Below are positions 61,273 to 64,000 of a stretch of 64,000 nucleotides of DNA, piece by piece. The stretch is from Asanoa iriomotensis (lineage in GTDB: Bacteria > Actinomycetota > Actinomycetes > Mycobacteriales > Micromonosporaceae): the NCBI RefSeq assembly GCF_016862515.1, contig NZ_BONC01000028.1, positions 40,256 through 104,255 on the forward strand. The letters are read 5' to 3'. A program made the position numbers and the translations under genes. The notes under the pieces were generated by a model. That model did no database searches. It was not told where the DNA came from and saw nothing but the letters and a program-made list of their open reading frames with translations. The first letter of the stretch is position 1. Each line of letters starts with the position of its first letter.

Positions 61273-62087
61273 CTATCGCGCCATTGAGTACGGCAACGGG
61301 GCGTTGGCCAGATCGAGGCCGGCCTCGGCGGTCAGGATGGCGTGCTGGAGACATTGGATCTGCGGCGAGGGTTCAAGACCAAAGTCGTCGTGGAGCAGGC
61401 CGCGTAGGCGATGGAACACCGCAAGCGCGTCAGCGCGACGCCCGGCCCGATAAAGGGCGCGCATGTACTGCCCTTGGAGATCTTCGTCCAGCGGGTGCCG
61501 GGCAGCAAGCCAACCCAGCTCGCCCAGCGCGTTCGATGGCCGACCGAGGCGAAGGTCGGCCGCGATCTGGTCCCGCCACACCCGCAACCGGGTCTCCTCG
61601 AGCCGCCGAACCTCCCCTTGTAGGACCGGCCCGCCGGCACGTCGACCAGCGCTCCGCCGCGCCACAACGCGAGTGCCTTACCCAGCGTCTCCGCGCCCTG
61701 GACATCGTCGGCATCGTCAAGCGCCAGCCGGCCTTCGGCGACCAGGTGCTCGTACTCGTGCAGATCCACCTGCCCGGCTGCCACACAGAGGCGGTAGCCG
61801 CCGCCGTCAGCAAACAGCACATCGCGGGCTCGTCCGGCCGCCGAGGGGTCGAGGACGGTCGTGAGCATGCGTCGAATATGCGTGATGTAGGTCTGCAGCG
61901 TGGCCAACGCGGTGGCCGGTGGCTCGTGCGCCCACAGTTCGGCGATCAACGTGTCAACCGACACGATCCGGTTCGCGTGAATCAGCAGCAGCGCGAGGAC
62001 TTTCTGCGGTTTCGGGGCGCTCAGCCGGCCAACGACAGCACCGGTTGCCGACGTTGCCAGCGGCGGACCGAGAACGCGGAATCTCAT
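61273..62087 (-). pseudogene. SARP/BTAD regulator broken by a one-base frameshift
   Basis: The first frame from ATG 62087 encodes an OmpR-type winged helix (VLGPPLATSATG, KVLALLLIHANRIVSVDTLIAELW) and the start of BTAD (LALWRGGALVDVPAG). The frame then shifts in the GGCGGGCCGG run near 61635. The rest of BTAD is in another frame: EVRRLEETRLRVWRDQI, LAARHPLDEDLQGQYMRALYRAGRRADAL and LHDDFGLEPSPQIQ to the stop at 61273. Joined, it is a normal 271-residue small SARP. Sequencing error in the G/C run is possible. Confidence 0.82.
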
Positions 62088-62308
62088 CGCACCTTCAGTG
62101 ATCGGCGCTGCGAAAGACCCTCAGACACTAAGCCGGCAGATCAGGCGAGCGTTGTCAAAACGCCAAACTGACAGCTTTCCGGCGACCGCCAGGCTGGTGT
62201 CGCTCGAACCGCAGGCTGCCTGTCGCAGTAACGGGTGTGGCGAAAGCGAAGGTTTGACCGCCAGATGGGTATTAGCGTCAGGGACATTCCACAGACTCGA
62301 GGTAGCTG

Positions 62309-62800
62309 GTGCGCAACACATCGAAGGAGTCGGCATCGACCGGCTCCTTGGCGCCGCAGATGACCAGTTACCTGTCGGCTTCCACTGTCGGCGGCCCGCT
62401 CCGCGAGCGCGTCACCGCGTACCTCAAGTCCGGCGGGTTCGAAGGCGAGCGTGCCGAGGACTTCGTCGCCGCCGTCAACGAGATCGCGGTCAACGCGGTG
62501 CGGCACGGCGGTGGTACCGGCCACCTCGAAATGACCATCGACACCGGTGTTGTCACCTGCCGCATCGAGGATCGTGGCGGCCTCACATCACCGCCGCGTA
62601 TCCACCTCCCCGAGCCCGGCATCCCGGGCGGCCGCGGGCTGTGGATAGCGTCCCAGCTTGCCGACAGCCTGCGCCTCGCCGCCGATGGGCGGGGCCTCAG
62701 CGTCACCATCAGCAGCGATCTCGGGCCCGAACCGCGAATCGACAGCGACGACGTACTCCAAGCGGCTGACGGCTCCGCGGAGCAACGAACAGCTCGGTGA
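62309..62800 (+). CDS. HATPase anti-sigma kinase (RsbW-like)
   Basis: 163 residues from GTG 62309 (GAGG upstream); ATG 62360 is a shorter alternative. VNEIAVNAVRHGGG is the N box, CRIEDRGG the G1 box and PGGRGLWIASQLADSL the G2 region of GHKL ATPases. Such proteins phosphorylate STAS antagonists and bind sigma factors. It completes, with the STAS and PP2C genes nearby, a possible partner-switching set. Confidence 0.87.
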   Translation: MRNTSKESASTGSLAPQMTSYLSASTVGGPLRERVTAYLKSGGFEGERAEDFVAAVNEIAVNAVRHGGGTGHLEMTIDTGVVTCRIEDRGGLTSPPRIHLPEPGIPGGRGLWIASQLADSLRLAADGRGLSVTISSDLGPEPRIDSDDVLQAADGSAEQRTAR

Positions 62801-62937
62801 CGGGCAAACACGTACTGCCGACCTGCCGGCGGTGGCGGCCACCCGAACGATGCCGCACGTTCGCGGCCAACGCGCCGTGGCGGCATGGTTCAGATTTCCA
62901 TGTTGTCCGTCTTGCGTATCTGCATATGATTTGCAAC

Positions 62938-63483
62938 ATGCCGGTTGGTGAGCTGGTTTCGGGTCACGTGACGCCACGTGTCGTGGTGGAAGTCATTCTG
63001 CTGAGCACTGGCACGGGAGGCATGTGGTTTCGGGTCCACTCGGCGCCGTTGCGCGACGACGGGCACCCCGATGCCCTGGCCAGGGACCTTGCGGGGTTGA
63101 CGGCGCATGTCGATGGTGCGCCGGGGCCGGTGCTGCTGCACTCGACGTCGTGGCGGTTCGCCGCGGGGCAGTTGGTGGTGACGTATGCGGCCGCCCCCGA
63201 TCTGCTCCCGGACGAGACGCGGCAGCCGGTGCACAGCGACGCGGTGGTCGGGTCCGGGGACCGCCTGGCACCGAGTCCGCTCACGGTGCCGTTGGTGGCG
63301 GTTGCGGCGCACGCGTGCCGGCACCTGGCGTTCCTGCTCCACACCGACCCGTCGGTTGCGGTGGTCGCTGATGGACAGCCGCAGTTGTGGGCGCAGATCG
63401 ATCGGTTCCGTCCCGCCGGTGCGGGACTCCTGGCCAGCGGCGGGCCGCGCGGGGTTCATTGTCGTAGACGTGCGGCTTGCTGA
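62938..63483 (+). CDS. hypothetical actinobacterial protein
   Basis: ATG 62938 gives 181 residues (ATG 62926 also possible). Motif-like parts are EVILLSTGTGGMWFRVHSAPLRDD, VLLHSTSWRFAAGQLVVTYAA and PLTVPLVAVAAHACRHLAFLLHTDP. No domain is recognised. The final residues after LLASGGPRG look low in coding character, so the true end may differ. It precedes the DUF4331 gene by 127 bases. Confidence 0.55.
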   Translation: MPVGELVSGHVTPRVVVEVILLSTGTGGMWFRVHSAPLRDDGHPDALARDLAGLTAHVDGAPGPVLLHSTSWRFAAGQLVVTYAAAPDLLPDETRQPVHSDAVVGSGDRLAPSPLTVPLVAVAAHACRHLAFLLHTDPSVAVVADGQPQLWAQIDRFRPAGAGLLASGGPRGVHCRRRAAC

Positions 63484-63610
63484 GACTATCCTGATAGTTC
63501 CGGTTAAGTGCCTTAATGCAAGTTCCGCTCTTCTTTGCGGTGTGTCTTCGGTTCAATCCCCCTATCGGGTGTCCGCCTGATTTTCCGAATACGGGGGAAG
63601 GTCGGATCAC

Positions 63611-64000
63611 ATGGTTCGAAGGAGAGCGTTCCGCAGATCGGGGCGCGCGGCGGCGGCTTGCTTCTCGGCGGCGTCAGTGCTCGCGGTGGGTGCCGGTCTC
63701 GGCGGGGCGAGCAGCCTGGTCGGTGACACCGCTGACGCGTCCAGCCACCGCGAGGCGCCGCTGATCGCGGGGGATCCGCAGGTCGACAACACTGACGTGT
63801 ACGCGTTCGTGAGCCCGGACAAGCAGGACACGGTCACGCTGATCGCGAACTGGCTGCCGTTCCAGGAGCCGAACGGCGGCCCGAACTTCTACTACTTCCG
63901 GCCGGGCGCGAACTACGACATCAACATCGACAGCGATGGGGATGCGGTCGCGGACATCACGTACCGCTGGGTGTTCCGGAATGACGACAAGCGCGACGGT
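63611..64000 (+). CDS. DUF4331 domain protein, 5' part (runs off the right edge)
   Basis: 130 residues are visible. A signal peptide of about 43 residues (MVRRRAFRRSGRAAAACFSA onward) leads to the DUF4331 start: SSHREAPLIAGDPQVDNTDVYAFVSPD and NFYYFRPGANYDINIDSDGD. The family is periplasmic or secreted and often sits with ECF sigma factors, sortases and DUF4394 proteins. A CCGAAT -10-like hexamer lies at 63585-63590, but the -35 is only CCTATC at 18-base spacing. It is probably another envelope gene of the SigK-type group. Confidence 0.88.
   Translation, partial: MVRRRAFRRSGRAAAACFSAASVLAVGAGLGGASSLVGDTADASSHREAPLIAGDPQVDNTDVYAFVSPDKQDTVTLIANWLPFQEPNGGPNFYYFRPGANYDINIDSDGDAVADITYRWVFRNDDKRDG

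Noticed and set aside
63546..63575. GGTTCAATCC, a tRNA T-loop-like sequence near the right edge
   Set aside because: Flanking bases do not pair into a T stem and no acceptor or anticodon arms were found.
63561..63590. Possible sixth SigK-type promoter before DUF4331
   Set aside because: CCGAAT is present but the best -35 (CCTATC) needs an 18-base spacer, unlike the five exact sites.
1..64000. CRISPR array, rRNA, tRNA, prophage structural genes or an integrase
   Set aside because: Looked for by eye on both strands; none recognised. The island therefore lacks a visible integrase or tRNA attachment site within the window.

Overview
The window is high-GC actinobacterial DNA. It has GTG and TTG starts, many 4-bp stop/start overlaps, SARP/BTAD regulators, a SigK/RskA pair with promoters of mycobacterial SigK type, and a DUF2637 protein of conjugative elements. 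A Micromonosporales-like actinomycete is plausible, but the genus cannot be fixed from the sequence. Reading was by eye, without database searches.

Layout. 0-9.9 kb: ordinary chromosomal genes: dihydrolipoamide dehydrogenase, a Gfo/Idh/MocA oxidoreductase, two lipoproteins (one a GH3 hexosaminidase), a membrane DJ-1/PfpI protein and a SARP regulator. They are followed by a DUF5317 membrane protein with two tiny membrane peptides that share a YTIGAP end. 9.9-19.5 kb: a sugar operon on the minus strand (binding protein, two permeases, NagB-like deaminase, GH4, BadF-type sugar kinase, GH3). A divergent GntR/UTRA repressor faces it across a nested palindromic operator. 19.5-24.1 kb: a secreted S1 protease, an XRE-NB-ARC regulator and a decayed membrane-protein gene.

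24.6-49.3 kb is an accessory island. A truncated methyltransferase lies at its left edge and a truncated TIGR02391-like gene at its right edge. It holds a DUF2637 gene and a 2.8-kb passenger segment (nucleotidyltransferase, P-loop kinase, hypothetical) flanked by inverted triple repeats. Next come an XRE-phosphoribosyltransferase fusion with an inositol-phosphatase-like gene, then an overlapping array (APC permease, histidine-decarboxylase-like enzyme, degenerate ABC ATPase, unknowns), and a membrane-anchored GntR protein. Last is a tightly coupled operon: metallophosphoesterase, Fe/2OG oxygenase, two dCTP-deaminase-like proteins (the second with Glu to Gln at the catalytic position), PIG-L deacetylase, WbqC, GT4, FGE/SUMF1-like and MurG-like proteins, with a convergent HIT gene. 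This operon is the best candidate for an undescribed biosynthetic system, perhaps a glycosylated nucleoside or pseudodisaccharide.

49.5-64 kb is a SigK-centred envelope region: DUF4394, sulfite-oxidase-like protein, fasciclin lipoprotein, sortase, CHRD protein, Ser/Thr kinase, ferritin-like protein, sigK-rskA, and a DUF4331 gene at the edge. Five promoters fit CCATCC-N15-NCGAAT. sigK itself carries a 34-bp perfect tandem duplication that breaks its frame; removing one copy restores it. Nearby are partner-switching proteins (STAS, REC-GAF-PP2C, HATPase) and a second frameshifted regulator, a SARP.
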